Source: Phycisphaerales bacterium
GTDB taxonomy: Bacteria; Planctomycetota; Phycisphaerae; Phycisphaerales; UBA1924
Length of the DNA: 51,778 nt
Direction of reading: 5' to 3'
Assembly (NCBI GenBank): GCA_020853815.1
Contig: JADYYE010000053.1
Coordinates: forward strand, 1 to 51,778
Made by a program: the position numbers and the translations under genes
Shown here: positions 25,552 to 34,985 of the stretch, one piece after another
How positions within the stretch are numbered: the stretch's first letter is position 1
Layout: each line of letters begins with the position of its first letter
Notes under the pieces: model-generated
What the model was told of the DNA's origin: nothing
Database searches by the model: none
What the model saw: only the letters and a program-made list of their open reading frames with translations

Positions 25552-25563
25552 GGTTGATCAACC
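25552..25563. other. Perfect 12-bp palindrome between convergent genes
   Basis: GGTTGATCAACC is fully self-complementary and lies 42 bases after the astD stop, within the 195-base convergent spacer before the histidine kinase gene. It could be a protein-binding site or a coincidence. No T-tract makes it a terminator. Confidence 0.3.
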
Positions 25564-25705
25564 ATCGCCCCGTCGAAGTCCGCCGCGCCGCGCCCGCGCA
25601 CCAGGGCCTCTCACGCCGTCGCCTGCAACGGCGGATGCGTCCTTCGTCCGAACGAATCTCGCCCATGTCCCTCGCGCTTCCCCCAATGGGCTCTTGTTTG
25701 CAATC

Positions 25706-27958
25706 TCACTCCCGCGGAATCGTCAACTCAAAAGTGGCGCCGCGCCCCTCTCGCTCCACGAGCCGCAGATCGCCGCCAAGCTCGCGTGCCAACCCGCGCG
25801 CGAGCGGCAGCCCCAGCCCCAATCCCTGCTTGGTCTCGGTCTCAAGGTCGTGCCCGCGCTCAAATGGCTCAAAGATGCGATCGCGGTCCGCGGCGGCAAT
25901 CCCCGGGCCCTCGTCGCTCACCTCCATGATCGCGTGCGAGCCGCGCACCAGGCCGCGCAGCGTGACCACGCCCGCCGGGCTCGCGCCGTACTTGCACGCG
26001 TTCTCGACGAGGTTCGTCACGATCCGCTCAATGGTGATCTCGTCGCCCGCGAGCGTCGCGTCGACTCCGTCCTCGATCTCGACCTTGAGCCCCATCCCCG
26101 CCGCCGACACGCGCGCCCGCAGCGACTCGCCCACGCGCGAGAGCAGCCCGCGCATCTCGACGCGATCACTCCTCTTGGCGCGCCGCCTGGCCCCCAGCCG
26201 GGCAAACTCCAGCACGTTCTCGACGATTTTCGCCAGGCGCTCGCTCTCGCGCCGCAGCGAGCCCAGGTACTCGCGCCGGGAGTCCTCGCCCACCATCCCG
26301 CCCTCGAGCATCTGCGAGTACATGCACAGCGTGGTCAGCGGCGTGCGCAGCTCGTGCGTCACCGCCGACACAAACCGCCCGCGCCGCGTCGCCAATTCCG
26401 CCGCCGCCCGGATCACGAGCCCGACCGCGACGATCGCCGCCAGGCTTGCCAGCCACGCGACGATGATCGTCGTCATCATGGGCGACCACGCGCCTCCGAT
26501 ACCCAGCGCCGACGCGCCGATGTCGAGCTCCGCCGGGATCGACGCGAGCAACCGGCGCGGGTCCTCGTCGCCGCCAAGTGTGATCGGGCGCAAGTCCGCG
26601 CTGGGCGTCAGGTCGCGCGTCTGGTCGAGCAGCCACGGACGCAATTGCTCCCAATCCATCCACACGCCCTGCGTGAATCGCTCGACGCCCACCGACACCT
26701 CGCGCACCAGCGTCAGCTCGCGCCGACCGTACTCGCCGACCAGCCACCGCGCCGCGAACGGGCCGTGAACCACCGGCACGGGCGTTCCGATCGAGGCGCC
26801 GTTCTTCTTGATCGCGCCGATCGGCACCGGCACGCGCACGTGCTCGTCGCGCCGCTCCTTGGCGCTGCGAGCCTGGCCAAGCGGATGTACTTCCTTGCTG
26901 AGCCCGATCACTTCGCGGGCCAAGTCCTGCCCCTTCTTGCCGTCGCCGGCGTCGGTCAGCGCCTTGTCCTTCGGCTTCGCGTCGCCGCCGCCAGCGATCG
27001 TCGCCGGCACTCCCGGCGCCGAGCCCGCCTCGGGCGCCGGAGCGTGATCCTTCGATGACTCCGCGAGCTTCGTCGCATCGCCCGGCGCGTTCGCGGGCTC
27101 CGGCGCCGGCGACGCTGCCTCGTTCTCGCTCGCCGCCAGGCCCGCGACGGACTCGCCCACCTCAACCCCCGCCTTGGTCGACCCGCTCAGGTCCGTCAGC
27201 GTCGCTTCCTTCGGCAAGACCGCATTGTTCTCCAGCGACTGGGCCGCCTGCTCCGCCACCTGGCGGCGCGCCAGGTAGTCCGCACGCCCCGGCTTGCGCA
27301 GGTCAGAATCCTCCGATTGGTCCAGGAGCGCGCCGTCGACGCCCCCCGCGATCTGCGGCGGTGGAGAGCCGCGCGCCCGCTCACCCGCTCGATCGCTCTC
27401 GGACAGAGGATTCGCGCCGAAAAATCGCGCGCGCCCCGGGTCCGAACTCGCCAGTTTGGGCGTGCGGTCCGCGGCCCAGATCAGCCGGAGCTCACCGAGC
27501 TCTGTTTCCGCCTCGCTCGCCAGCGTCTGGCCCGCGACCGACTTTGCCAGATCGCGCAGAGTTCCCGTCGGCGCCTGGGGCGAAGAGAAATCGCCGCGAG
27601 GCGAGATCTGGAAATGAAGCTTCACGAACTTCTCGGGCGCTTGCAGCAAAGGCGACGGGACCAGCACCTCGCCCGGGCGCACCTCCTCCAGCATCGACGT
27701 GTACGCACGATCCGCGGCATAGAACGGCTGGTAGTGGAAGTAGGGGCGCGCCGCCTCGCGCGCCAGGATCGGCGCCAGCGCCGAGTCCATCCGCCACAGA
27801 GCCTGGCGCGACAGTTCCTGTTGGCGTGCGTCCGCGCGGGCCTCGCGCTCGCGCGATTCCAGCGACAGCGTCGCTGAGGACACCCACGCAAGAACGCCGA
27901 GCAGCGCTAAGGAGCACGCGGCATAAATCGCCCACATCCAGTGGTGGCGTTCTCTCAC
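25706..27958 (-). CDS. Membrane sensor histidine kinase with long low-complexity sensor region
   Basis: The 750-residue protein has transmembrane helix 1 at about residues 9-28, a periplasmic region of about 460 residues, helix 2 at about 494-518, then the H-box with His535 (VTHELRTPLT). N- and G-boxes follow (NLVENACKYG, DEGPGIA, GLGLGLPLARGLA). Residues 190-345 of the sensor part are Ala-, Pro- and Gly-rich and look unstructured, flanked by more regular sequence. The kinase phosphorylates its partner regulator encoded immediately upstream. GTG 27958 overlaps the regulator's TGA by 4 bp (GTGA), implying translational coupling. The signal it senses is unknown. Confidence 0.88.
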   Translation of the reverse strand: MRERHHWMWAIYAACSLALLGVLAWVSSATLSLESREREARADARQQELSRQALWRMDSALAPILAREAARPYFHYQPFYAADRAYTSMLEEVRPGEVLVPSPLLQAPEKFVKLHFQISPRGDFSSPQAPTGTLRDLAKSVAGQTLASEAETELGELRLIWAADRTPKLASSDPGRARFFGANPLSESDRAGERARGSPPPQIAGGVDGALLDQSEDSDLRKPGRADYLARRQVAEQAAQSLENNAVLPKEATLTDLSGSTKAGVEVGESVAGLAASENEAASPAPEPANAPGDATKLAESSKDHAPAPEAGSAPGVPATIAGGGDAKPKDKALTDAGDGKKGQDLAREVIGLSKEVHPLGQARSAKERRDEHVRVPVPIGAIKKNGASIGTPVPVVHGPFAARWLVGEYGRRELTLVREVSVGVERFTQGVWMDWEQLRPWLLDQTRDLTPSADLRPITLGGDEDPRRLLASIPAELDIGASALGIGGAWSPMMTTIIVAWLASLAAIVAVGLVIRAAAELATRRGRFVSAVTHELRTPLTTLCMYSQMLEGGMVGEDSRREYLGSLRRESERLAKIVENVLEFARLGARRRAKRSDRVEMRGLLSRVGESLRARVSAAGMGLKVEIEDGVDATLAGDEITIERIVTNLVENACKYGASPAGVVTLRGLVRGSHAIMEVSDEGPGIAAADRDRIFEPFERGHDLETETKQGLGLGLPLARGLARELGGDLRLVEREGRGATFELTIPRE

Positions 27959-28665
27959 GCCGAACCCTCCGTGGCCCGCGCCAACATGTAGCCCTTGGCG
28001 CGGACCGTGGTGATGACGCTGGGATTCTCCGGGTCGTCGCCGAGCAATTCGCGCAGGCGGGCGATGGTCATGTCGACCGTGCGCGTCTGCACGCCCCGCG
28101 GGTCAAGACCCCACACCCGCTGGAGCAGTTCGTCGCGCGACACCGCCCGCCCCGGGTTGGCGGCCAGGAAGTGCAGCACCTCGGCCTCGCGCTCCGAGAG
28201 CGCGACCACGCGCCCGCCGTCGAGCGTCGCCTCGCGCCGTTCAAAGTCGATCCGCCGCCCGGCGATGTCGATCGTGCGAACAGACTTGGGACGCTCCGCG
28301 GAACGGCGCAGCACCGCCTCCACGCGCGCGATCAGCTCGCCGATGCTGAATGGCTTGACGACGTAGTCGTCGGCGCCGAGCTTCAGGCCCTTGACGCGAT
28401 CGGTCTCCTCGCCGCGCGCGGTGAGGACGATCACGGGCGTCGACGAGCCGCTGTTGCGGAGTTCGCTGAGGACGGAGAGCCCGTCGCGCTTGGGCATGAG
28501 CAGGTCGAGGAGGATGAGGTCGACGCCGCCGGCGAGCGCGGCGGAGAGGCCGGCCTCCCCGTCGGGCGCTTCGCGGGTGGCGTAGCCGGAGAACTTGAGC
28601 GCGTCGCACAACCCGCGCCTGATCGCCGGATCATCTTCCACGACAAGGACCGTTCCCAGTGGCAC
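27955..28665 (-). CDS. OmpR/PhoB-family response regulator
   Basis: The 236-residue protein has a receiver domain with the acidic pair Asp11 and Asp12, the phospho-acceptor Asp54 (LILLDLLMPKRDG) and Lys104 (VVKPFS). A C-terminal winged helix follows (LSEREAEVLHFLAANPGRAV ... VRAKGYML). It binds DNA when phosphorylated by the kinase encoded just after it. GTG 28665 is preceded by AAAGGA at good spacing. Target genes cannot be read from the sequence. The neighbouring VIT/vWA gene lies upstream of it on the same strand but is separated by a terminator-like hairpin. Confidence 0.92.
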   Translation of the reverse strand: MPLGTVLVVEDDPAIRRGLCDALKFSGYATREAPDGEAGLSAALAGGVDLILLDLLMPKRDGLSVLSELRNSGSSTPVIVLTARGEETDRVKGLKLGADDYVVKPFSIGELIARVEAVLRRSAERPKSVRTIDIAGRRIDFERREATLDGGRVVALSEREAEVLHFLAANPGRAVSRDELLQRVWGLDPRGVQTRTVDMTIARLRELLGDDPENPSVITTVRAKGYMLARATEGSA

Positions 28666-28680
28666 TCGTTTCCTTTCGCT

Positions 28681-28710
28681 TCAAAGGGGCGTGGATCGCT
28701 CCACACCCCC
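28681..28710 (-). terminator. Probable terminator after the VIT/vWA gene
   Basis: GTGGA (28691-28695) pairs with TCCAC (28700-28704) across a 4-base loop. The stem is extended by GGGG/CCCC after one mismatch. Read on the minus strand, the stem is followed by TTT. It sits 50 bases after the stop of the VIT/vWA gene and just ahead of the response-regulator start, so it would separate the two transcripts. Confidence 0.5.
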
Positions 28711-28759
28711 TGTTCATGACGACGTATTCGTACCTCATCATCGGCGATCCGGGCGGCGT

Positions 28760-31009
28760 TCATTCTCCCAGTTCGATGAGGGTGCGCTGGTTCTCAAGCA
28801 TGAGGTAGACCGTGCCGCCGCGGGCGAGCAAGCCCTGCTTGTTCTCCTTGGCGAGCGCGGGCATGATCTTCTCGAACGCTTCGGTGCCGAACTTGATGGT
28901 GCGCTGGGGCGGCTCGTTTTCCTTCTCGATAAGCGTGCTCTCGACCCAGCGCTCGCCGCGGCGGATGAGGGTGTGCTCGTTCATGAACTGCACGCCGCCG
29001 ACCTCGACGCGGTTGAGGTCTTCGTCGATGATGACCTGGACCTTGGAATCAGAGATGAGCGCGTCCCTCAACTCGCGGGAGTTGAGCTCCTGGCTCACAC
29101 CGCCGCCGCCGGAGCGGGCTTGGTTGCGTTCTTCAACGCGACGCGCCGCTTCCTTTCGCATGGCGGGCAGGCCACCAACGTGCCAGCTGCCATCCGAATC
29201 CGCCGGCACTCCGAAGTGGTTTCGTTGACCGGGCTCGACCGCCAGGAACGCGGTGTACTCGGTGAGCACGCCGAACTTGGTGGAGAGACGCACGATCTCG
29301 TCGACGAGTTCCTTCATCTTCGGGTCGTTCGGGTCGCGGGCTTCCGCGCCGGACTGGCGCACGGCCTCGATCAGCGCGCCGATCTTCCGCGTCGCCCACA
29401 GGCGCGGGACAAAGGAGCTCTTCATGCCGCCGGCGGCGGGATCGACGTTGATCGCGAACTTCTGCTCATGGCCGAACGAGTTGCCCGCGAGCTCAAGGCG
29501 GAAGGGGCGATCGCCGACGTAGCGCCCGAGCACCACGACCTGGTCGCCTTCGAAGACGTCCATGAGCTTGCCGGGTTGCAGCTCGCGGATGCGGACGTCG
29601 GCGGTTTCGGAGGTGGCGAGCGTGGGGGCTTCCATGACCGGGCCGTCGAGACGCCGGAAGACCTGCGAGACTTTCACTTCGACGTCTTCCTTGGGGAGCA
29701 CGAAGGTCGGCGCGCCGCGCGAGGTGGTGGAGATCGCGGTGAGGAGCGGGCTGTTGACGTCGAGGCCAACGCCGAAGGAGAAGATGCGACGGTTGGCGGT
29801 GTTGGCTTTCTCGGCGGCGTTGCGGATGGCGACCTCGGAGCGCTCGCCCACGGTGGGCAGGCCGTCGGTCAGGAAGAGGACGAGCGGGAGCGGTTGGGTC
29901 GGGCCGGGACGGAGCGCGGTGAGAAGCGCGTCCTGGATGTTGGTCCCGCCGTTGGCTTCGAGGCGCGCGATGTAGGCCTTGGCGGCGCGGGTGGTGTCGT
30001 CGTCCTTGACGACGGGCGCGGGCTTGAAGGACTCGACGGAGTCAGAGTAATCGATGATGTTGAAGGACTCGCCGGGGCGGAGGCCTTCGATGATCTGGAG
30101 TGCGGCCTGGCGGGCCTGCTCCATTTTCTCGCCGCGCATCGAGCCGGAGCGATCGATGACGATCGTGACTTCGCGGTTGACGCGTTCGCGCTTGGCGTCG
30201 AGCTCGGGGAGCTGGGCCATGAGCATGAAGTACCCGCCGTTGTCGGCGGCGGAATAGTCGGGATAGGTGAAAACGGTGAGCGACGGTTCGTGCTTGTTTG
30301 CCCGAGTGGTGTAGGCGAGGCGGAACGAGCCGGGCTGTGCCGCGGCGGAGGAGGTGAGCGTGACGCGGGCCTCGTTGTTGGAGCGGCGCTCGATCTGGAC
30401 TTCGTGGCTGGGGGAGTAGATGGAGGCGACGGGCGATTGAGACTTGATCGAGACTTCGAGCTTCCACTCGGTGGAGGTGGATTCGACCGATTCGCTGCGC
30501 GGCAGGATGTAGTCGACGCGGCCAGCGTCGGCGGTCAGGATTTGTTCATAGACGATCGTGACGTTCTGGCTCGAGTTGGCCGGGATGGGGAAGGCGCTGG
30601 TCTGGATGAGGGTGCTGGAGAGGAACTCGAGGAGCGCGGGGTCCTTGTAGCGGTTGACGATTGAGTTGTAGATGTCGCGGGCCTTGTCGCGCGGGAGGAG
30701 CGTGGCGGTGGGCTCGGGGCCGACGCCGTCGTAGGCCATGGAGCGGAGCGTGATGCCGTCGGGGACGGGGAGTGTGACGCGGGCCTCCATGGGAGAGCGT
30801 GAGGGGTTGAAGAGCCTGAGGACCAGCGTCGTGGTGGCGACCTGGTCGTTGATGGAGACCTTTGCGTCGGCGCGCTGGAGCTGCACGGGCCAGCGCTCGA
30901 GGTGGCGCGTCCGGATCTGCGGGATGACATCGACGGGGTGATGCTCGACGGGCTGGGCTGAACAGAACGAGGCCAGGGCGAGCACGAGCGCTGCGGCGGC
31001 GGATCGCAT
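28760..31009 (-). CDS. Secreted VIT and von Willebrand factor A domain protein
   Basis: The 749-residue protein has a signal peptide (residues 1-18), then a VIT (inter-alpha-trypsin inhibitor) domain at roughly 30-165. A vWA domain follows at roughly 280-460, with an intact metal-ion-dependent adhesion site Asp286-x-Ser288-x-Ser290 (DRSGS). The tail of about 290 residues has no recognised domain. Proteins with this layout are exported and probably bind partners through the metal site. Their functions in bacteria are mostly unknown. ATG 31009 follows GGGAGGT. It has no C-terminal sorting signal or membrane anchor that I can see. Confidence 0.85.
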   Translation of the reverse strand: MRSAAAALVLALASFCSAQPVEHHPVDVIPQIRTRHLERWPVQLQRADAKVSINDQVATTTLVLRLFNPSRSPMEARVTLPVPDGITLRSMAYDGVGPEPTATLLPRDKARDIYNSIVNRYKDPALLEFLSSTLIQTSAFPIPANSSQNVTIVYEQILTADAGRVDYILPRSESVESTSTEWKLEVSIKSQSPVASIYSPSHEVQIERRSNNEARVTLTSSAAAQPGSFRLAYTTRANKHEPSLTVFTYPDYSAADNGGYFMLMAQLPELDAKRERVNREVTIVIDRSGSMRGEKMEQARQAALQIIEGLRPGESFNIIDYSDSVESFKPAPVVKDDDTTRAAKAYIARLEANGGTNIQDALLTALRPGPTQPLPLVLFLTDGLPTVGERSEVAIRNAAEKANTANRRIFSFGVGLDVNSPLLTAISTTSRGAPTFVLPKEDVEVKVSQVFRRLDGPVMEAPTLATSETADVRIRELQPGKLMDVFEGDQVVVLGRYVGDRPFRLELAGNSFGHEQKFAINVDPAAGGMKSSFVPRLWATRKIGALIEAVRQSGAEARDPNDPKMKELVDEIVRLSTKFGVLTEYTAFLAVEPGQRNHFGVPADSDGSWHVGGLPAMRKEAARRVEERNQARSGGGGVSQELNSRELRDALISDSKVQVIIDEDLNRVEVGGVQFMNEHTLIRRGERWVESTLIEKENEPPQRTIKFGTEAFEKIMPALAKENKQGLLARGGTVYLMLENQRTLIELGE

Positions 31010-31481
31010 GTGAACCTCCCGGGGGTGTTGGATGGAACCCCCACGCCATAGTGATACGGGTGCGGCGGGCCCGAGTGCCGTAACGGCTTCGTAACGGGAC
31101 GATTTTGCGCGCATCACCGCGAAATCGTTGCGATTGGGCGGTGATGCTTGGGGAAAGGGTGTGGACGGTGTGGATAAGTGGAAGAGGACGATTCACCGGG
31201 GAGATCGCGGAGATCGCGGAGATCGCGGGGATCGCGGGGATCGCGGAGAGCGGGGAGGCGCGGAGCGTGGGTGGTTGGTGTCGTGGCGGGAGCGATTCGG
31301 ATGAGTGAGCGATGGTCGGGTGCGTAGCGATATCCCGGGCCGCCGAGTTTCTTTGCGGAAGTCCAGAGCACATGGGCTCAGGAGCACGTCTCACGCTGGC
31401 ACTTGGGCCATGAAGACGCCGTGCGTTGCCTGAGAGGGGGCCATGAGGCGCATTCGATCGAGGTATGGAGCTGTGTAATGG
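31010..31481. other. Intergenic region with 9-bp tandem repeat
   Basis: These 472 bases lie between hflX and the VIT/vWA gene, both on the minus strand, so the part near 31010 should hold the latter's promoter. At 31201-31245 five consecutive 9-bp units (GAGATCGCG three times, then GGGATCGCG twice) form a tandem array, degenerating to about 31260. GGGCCATGA occurs twice near 31406 and 31438. No RNA gene or supported reading frame was found. Confidence 0.5.
31201..31245. repeat. 9-bp tandem repeat array
   Basis: Five tandem units of GAGATCGCG/GGGATCGCG with only one variable position. It lies in non-coding sequence. It could be read as a tripeptide repeat in either strand, but no gene signal supports translation. 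Confidence 0.7.
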
Positions 31482-32846
31482 CTAGGAGTTTTCGACCTTC
31501 ATTTTCACGCCCGAGGCGCGGAGAAGTTGGAGCTGGCGCGAGCCGATTTTGGCCTTGAGGCGCACGGCGTTCTCTTCGTAGTCACGGGCGAGCACGGTCG
31601 CGCGGGTCTCGATCGCGTGGATGGCGCGGCCTTCGCTGAGCGGGAGGCGGATGGTGACTTCCTGGAGCTGGCCGATGGAGGACGCGCGGACGCGATCGAT
31701 GAGTTCGGCGTGCCCGAGCGGCTGGCCCGTGCGCGAGGGGAGGGCGCAGATCGGGATCGCACCCGGGACCTTGCGTTGCCAGACGAGGATCTCGCGGTTG
31801 TCGTTGAGGCGATCGGACTTGTTGAGGAGGAGCACACGCTCGGGCGGGCGGTAGGACTCGCCGAGCGATTTCTCGAGCGACTTGGTTTCGTCGATGAGTT
31901 CGTCGAGCGTGGATGTGACGGTGTCGTAGTGGAGGGCCGCGGCGGGGTCGGAGACGTCGAGGACGATGAGGAGGACGTCTGCGTGGGTGGCTTCTTCGAG
32001 TGTGGCCTTGAAGGAGGCGATGAGGTTGTGGGGGAGGTCGCGGACGACGCCGACGGTGTCGCTGAGCATGAGGTTGTGCCCGGCGCCCAGGTCCCACTGG
32101 CGGGTGCGGGTCATGAGGGTGGCGAAGAGGCGGTTGTCGGCGTAGGCGCCGCCGGCGGTGAGGGTGTTGAAGAGGGTGGACTTGCCGGCGTTGGTGTATC
32201 CGACGATGCCGACGGTGAAGTGCTCTTGCTTGCGGGCCTGGACTTCGCGGCGCTTGCGGGCCTGGATTTCACGGAGCTCGCGCTGGAGGTCGTTCTTGCG
32301 GGACTGGACGAGTCGGCGGTCGATTTCGAGCTGCTGCTCGCCCGGGCCGCGGGTGCCGATGCCGGCGATGCCGCCGGCGCCGACGATTCGCTCGAGGTGG
32401 GACCACATGGCGCGGAGGCGTGGGTAGGTGTATTCGAGCTGGGCGAGTTCGACCTGGAGCTGGGCCTCGTGGGTGCTGGCGCGGGAGGCGAAGATGTCGA
32501 GGATGAGTTCGGAGCGATCGACGACTTTTCGCTTGGTGGTCTCCTCGATCTTGGCGAGCTGTTTGGGCGAGAGGTCGTGGTCGAAGATGACGGTGGTGGC
32601 GTCGAGGGCCTCGCAGAGGCGGCCGAGTTCTTCGATCTTGCCGGAGCCCATGTAGGTGCCGGCGACGGGCTTGGTGAGGTTCTGGGTCAGCTCGCCGACG
32701 ACGATCGCGCCGGCCTGCTCGGCGAGCGAGCGGAGTTCGCCGAAAGGGTCGGCGGGGTTGTGGTTGGAGTCGGGGAGGCGGACGGCGGCGACGATGGCGC
32801 GTTCGCTCTGGACCTTGAGTTCGCTGCGTTCCTGGGGGGCTGGCAT
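31482..32846 (-). CDS. hflX: GTPase HflX
   Basis: The 454-residue protein has the HflX N-terminal domain (GTYMGSGKIEELG, IFDHDLSPKQLAKIEE, DRSELILDIFASRASTHEA, the glycine-rich GTRGPGEQQLEIDRR). A TrmE-Era-type G domain follows, with G1 GYTNAGKST, G3 DTVG and G4 NKSD. HflX binds the large ribosomal subunit and helps split stalled ribosomes under stress. The length is normal. ATG 32846 starts just before the conserved N-terminal domain. It is transcribed away from the S41 protease gene, with a 371-base divergent spacer. Confidence 0.93.
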   Translation of the reverse strand: MPAPQERSELKVQSERAIVAAVRLPDSNHNPADPFGELRSLAEQAGAIVVGELTQNLTKPVAGTYMGSGKIEELGRLCEALDATTVIFDHDLSPKQLAKIEETTKRKVVDRSELILDIFASRASTHEAQLQVELAQLEYTYPRLRAMWSHLERIVGAGGIAGIGTRGPGEQQLEIDRRLVQSRKNDLQRELREIQARKRREVQARKQEHFTVGIVGYTNAGKSTLFNTLTAGGAYADNRLFATLMTRTRQWDLGAGHNLMLSDTVGVVRDLPHNLIASFKATLEEATHADVLLIVLDVSDPAAALHYDTVTSTLDELIDETKSLEKSLGESYRPPERVLLLNKSDRLNDNREILVWQRKVPGAIPICALPSRTGQPLGHAELIDRVRASSIGQLQEVTIRLPLSEGRAIHAIETRATVLARDYEENAVRLKAKIGSRQLQLLRASGVKMKVENS

Positions 32847-33217
32847 AAGGGGAAGGGCCTTTCAGGGCTGGGGAGCGCGGGCGACGCGGGGTGAACCGGA
32901 CGGGGCGCGCGGCGGTATAGATGGGGCGTGAAAACGATGATTGGGCGGGTGAGCCCGTGGTTCCCGAGCGGCCGCGGTTGAGCGGGCGGGCGGGGGCCTC
33001 GGCAGGCGGAGGGCCTGGGGCGAGCGGTTGGGCGTTGGCGCGATGAACGCGGATCAGAAGATCATGGTGGAAGGATGATAGACGGGTCCGGGGGCTGGGG
33101 TCGTGTTGGGATGTGGGGATTGGGGAAACTCTCGGATTGTGGCGGATAACGCCGATCGGATACGATTCGGGCTGGATCGGGTCGGTTGATTTCGCACGCA
33201 CGGGTCGGAGGTGTGGA
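32847..33217. other. Divergent spacer between hflX and the S41 protease gene
   Basis: These 371 bases are G-rich on the plus strand and must contain promoters for both divergent genes. Two tiny open frames with plausible starts (17 codons from 32928 and 11 codons from 33042) were seen but lack ribosome-binding or coding evidence. No hairpin terminator or RNA gene is apparent. Confidence 0.4.
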
Positions 33218-34894
33218 TTGAAGAATGGTCGTGTGTTGTTCGAGGTGTCGCTGGCAGTCGGGTTCGGCGTGGTGCTGGGCGCGACGGGGCTGGCGCTGAC
33301 GCTGGACAACAAGCCCAACAACTACGCGTTCCTGGACCCAATCATCACGATCAAGTCGCAGCTGGACAAGACGTATGTTGACGTGCCGGACGACAAGGTG
33401 CTGCAGGCGGGCGCGATCAAGGGGATGCTCGATTCGCTGAACGATCCGTACACGGTGTATGTGCCGCCGGCGGATCGGCAGGAGTTCAACAAGAGCCTGA
33501 CGGGCGAGTACGTCGGGATCGGCGCGAGCGTGAACACGGACAAGGGGTGGCTGGTGATCGTTTCGCCGCTGGAGGACTCGCCGGCGTTCAAGGCGGGGCT
33601 GATGGCGGAGGACAAGGTTCTGGAGATCGATGGGAAGTCGACGCAGGGCCTGTCGGTGGATGATTGCATTGATCTGCTCCAGGGCACGCCGGGCACGACG
33701 GTGACGCTCTTGATCGAGCGCGGCTCGCAGAAGCTGACGATCCCGATCACGCGCGACCGGATCAAGACGCGCTCGGTCAAGGGATTCCACCGCGACGCGA
33801 CGGACGCGAACAAGTGGGAGTACATGATCGATCCGGCGCGGGGGATCGCGTATGTGCGGCTGACGCAATTCACGCCGCAGGTGTCGCAGGAGCTGGCGGC
33901 GGCGCTGGCGTCGACGGGGGCGGCGGAGGGGAAGTTGAAGGGGCTGGTGCTGGACCTTCGCTGGAACCCGGGGGGGTTGCTGAACGAGGCGGAGAACATC
34001 GCGGACCTGTTCCTGAAGGACGGGGTGATCGTGAGCACGAAGGGGCGTGCGTACGCGGATGAGGTGGCGCGGGCGCGGGGCGAGGGGACGCTCCCGGAGT
34101 TTCCGATCGCGATCATCGTGAACGGTCAGTCGGCGTCGGCGAGCGAGGTATTGTCGGGCGCGCTGGTGGACAACAACCGTGCGATCGTGGTCGGGACGCG
34201 CAGCTTCGGCAAGGGCCTGGTGCAGAACGTGTACCAGGTCGACAACACCGAGGGGGGCGAGCTGAAGATCACGGAGCAGCGGTACTACCTGCCGAGCGGG
34301 CGGAGCATTCAGCGCAAGGACGACTCGCAGGAGTGGGGGGTCGATCCGACGCCGGGCTTCTTCGTGCCGATGACGGATGAGGAATTGATCGAGCTGATCA
34401 AGGTGCGGCGGCAGGAGGACGTGATGCGGGCCGACGCGGCGCGCGACGCGGCCCAGAGGTGGTCGGACGCGGAGTGGATCCTGGGATATCTGAAGGACAA
34501 GCAGTTGGCGGCGGCTGTAAAGGCCGTGCAGCTGCGGGTTGACGGCGGAAAATGGCAGGCGACGGGCGACGAGGGATCGAAGTCGACGATCGCGGGCGGC
34601 GAGTTGAAGCGGCTGACGGATGCGCGCGACGCGATCGAGCGCGAATTGGTGAGGATCGACAAGCGGATTTCGTCGCTGGAGAACGCGGCGGCGCCCGAAT
34701 CGCCGGTTGATTTGTGGGGCGACGACGTGAACGTCGCGGGCGGCAAGGTGCAGGTGTATGACAAGGAAGGCAAGTTGGTCTCGACGCTCAGCCTGCCTGG
34801 CATCGCGCCGGAGCAGAGCCTGATCGATGCGGGATTGAAGCCCGCGAGTCCAACACCAGAACAGCCGCCGGCGAAGCCTGAAGTGCAGAAGTAG
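33218..34894 (+). CDS. S41-family C-terminal processing protease (CtpA-like) with PDZ domain
   Basis: The 558-residue protein has an N-terminal hydrophobic anchor (about residues 5-28). A PDZ domain at roughly 95-190 includes YVGIGASV and SPAFKAGLMAEDKVLEIDG. The S41 core follows, with the catalytic serine in NGQSASASEVLSG and the catalytic lysine in SFGKGLVQ. These periplasmic proteases trim or degrade proteins by their C-termini. The last about 130 residues include a polar charged helix region not typical of CtpA. TTG 33218 was chosen because GGAGGT lies 5 bases upstream and it starts right before the membrane anchor. A GTG at 33113 would add 35 residues. Confidence 0.88.
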   Translation: MKNGRVLFEVSLAVGFGVVLGATGLALTLDNKPNNYAFLDPIITIKSQLDKTYVDVPDDKVLQAGAIKGMLDSLNDPYTVYVPPADRQEFNKSLTGEYVGIGASVNTDKGWLVIVSPLEDSPAFKAGLMAEDKVLEIDGKSTQGLSVDDCIDLLQGTPGTTVTLLIERGSQKLTIPITRDRIKTRSVKGFHRDATDANKWEYMIDPARGIAYVRLTQFTPQVSQELAAALASTGAAEGKLKGLVLDLRWNPGGLLNEAENIADLFLKDGVIVSTKGRAYADEVARARGEGTLPEFPIAIIVNGQSASASEVLSGALVDNNRAIVVGTRSFGKGLVQNVYQVDNTEGGELKITEQRYYLPSGRSIQRKDDSQEWGVDPTPGFFVPMTDEELIELIKVRRQEDVMRADAARDAAQRWSDAEWILGYLKDKQLAAAVKAVQLRVDGGKWQATGDEGSKSTIAGGELKRLTDARDAIERELVRIDKRISSLENAAAPESPVDLWGDDVNVAGGKVQVYDKEGKLVSTLSLPGIAPEQSLIDAGLKPASPTPEQPPAKPEVQK

Positions 34895-34985
34895 GTAACA
34901 GCGAGGCAGCGAGACAGGGGATGAGGAGGCGGAGTCCGCGCTGGCTCGCTGGATTCGTTGAGCGACGGCGAATGAGACCGGATTC

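Noticed and set aside
28595-30664. A 689-codon plus-strand frame opposite the VIT/vWA gene
   Set aside because: It is Gly/Asp/Val-rich antisense of a gene with signal peptide, MIDAS motif and ribosome-binding site. No motif was found in it.
31201-31245. The 9-bp array as a CRISPR array
   Set aside because: Units are directly adjacent with no unique spacers and are far shorter than CRISPR repeats. No cas genes are present.
32928-33076. Two tiny open frames (17 and 11 codons) upstream of the S41 protease gene
   Set aside because: They are too short, with no clear ribosome-binding site and no sign of conservation. They could be leader peptides, but nothing supports that.
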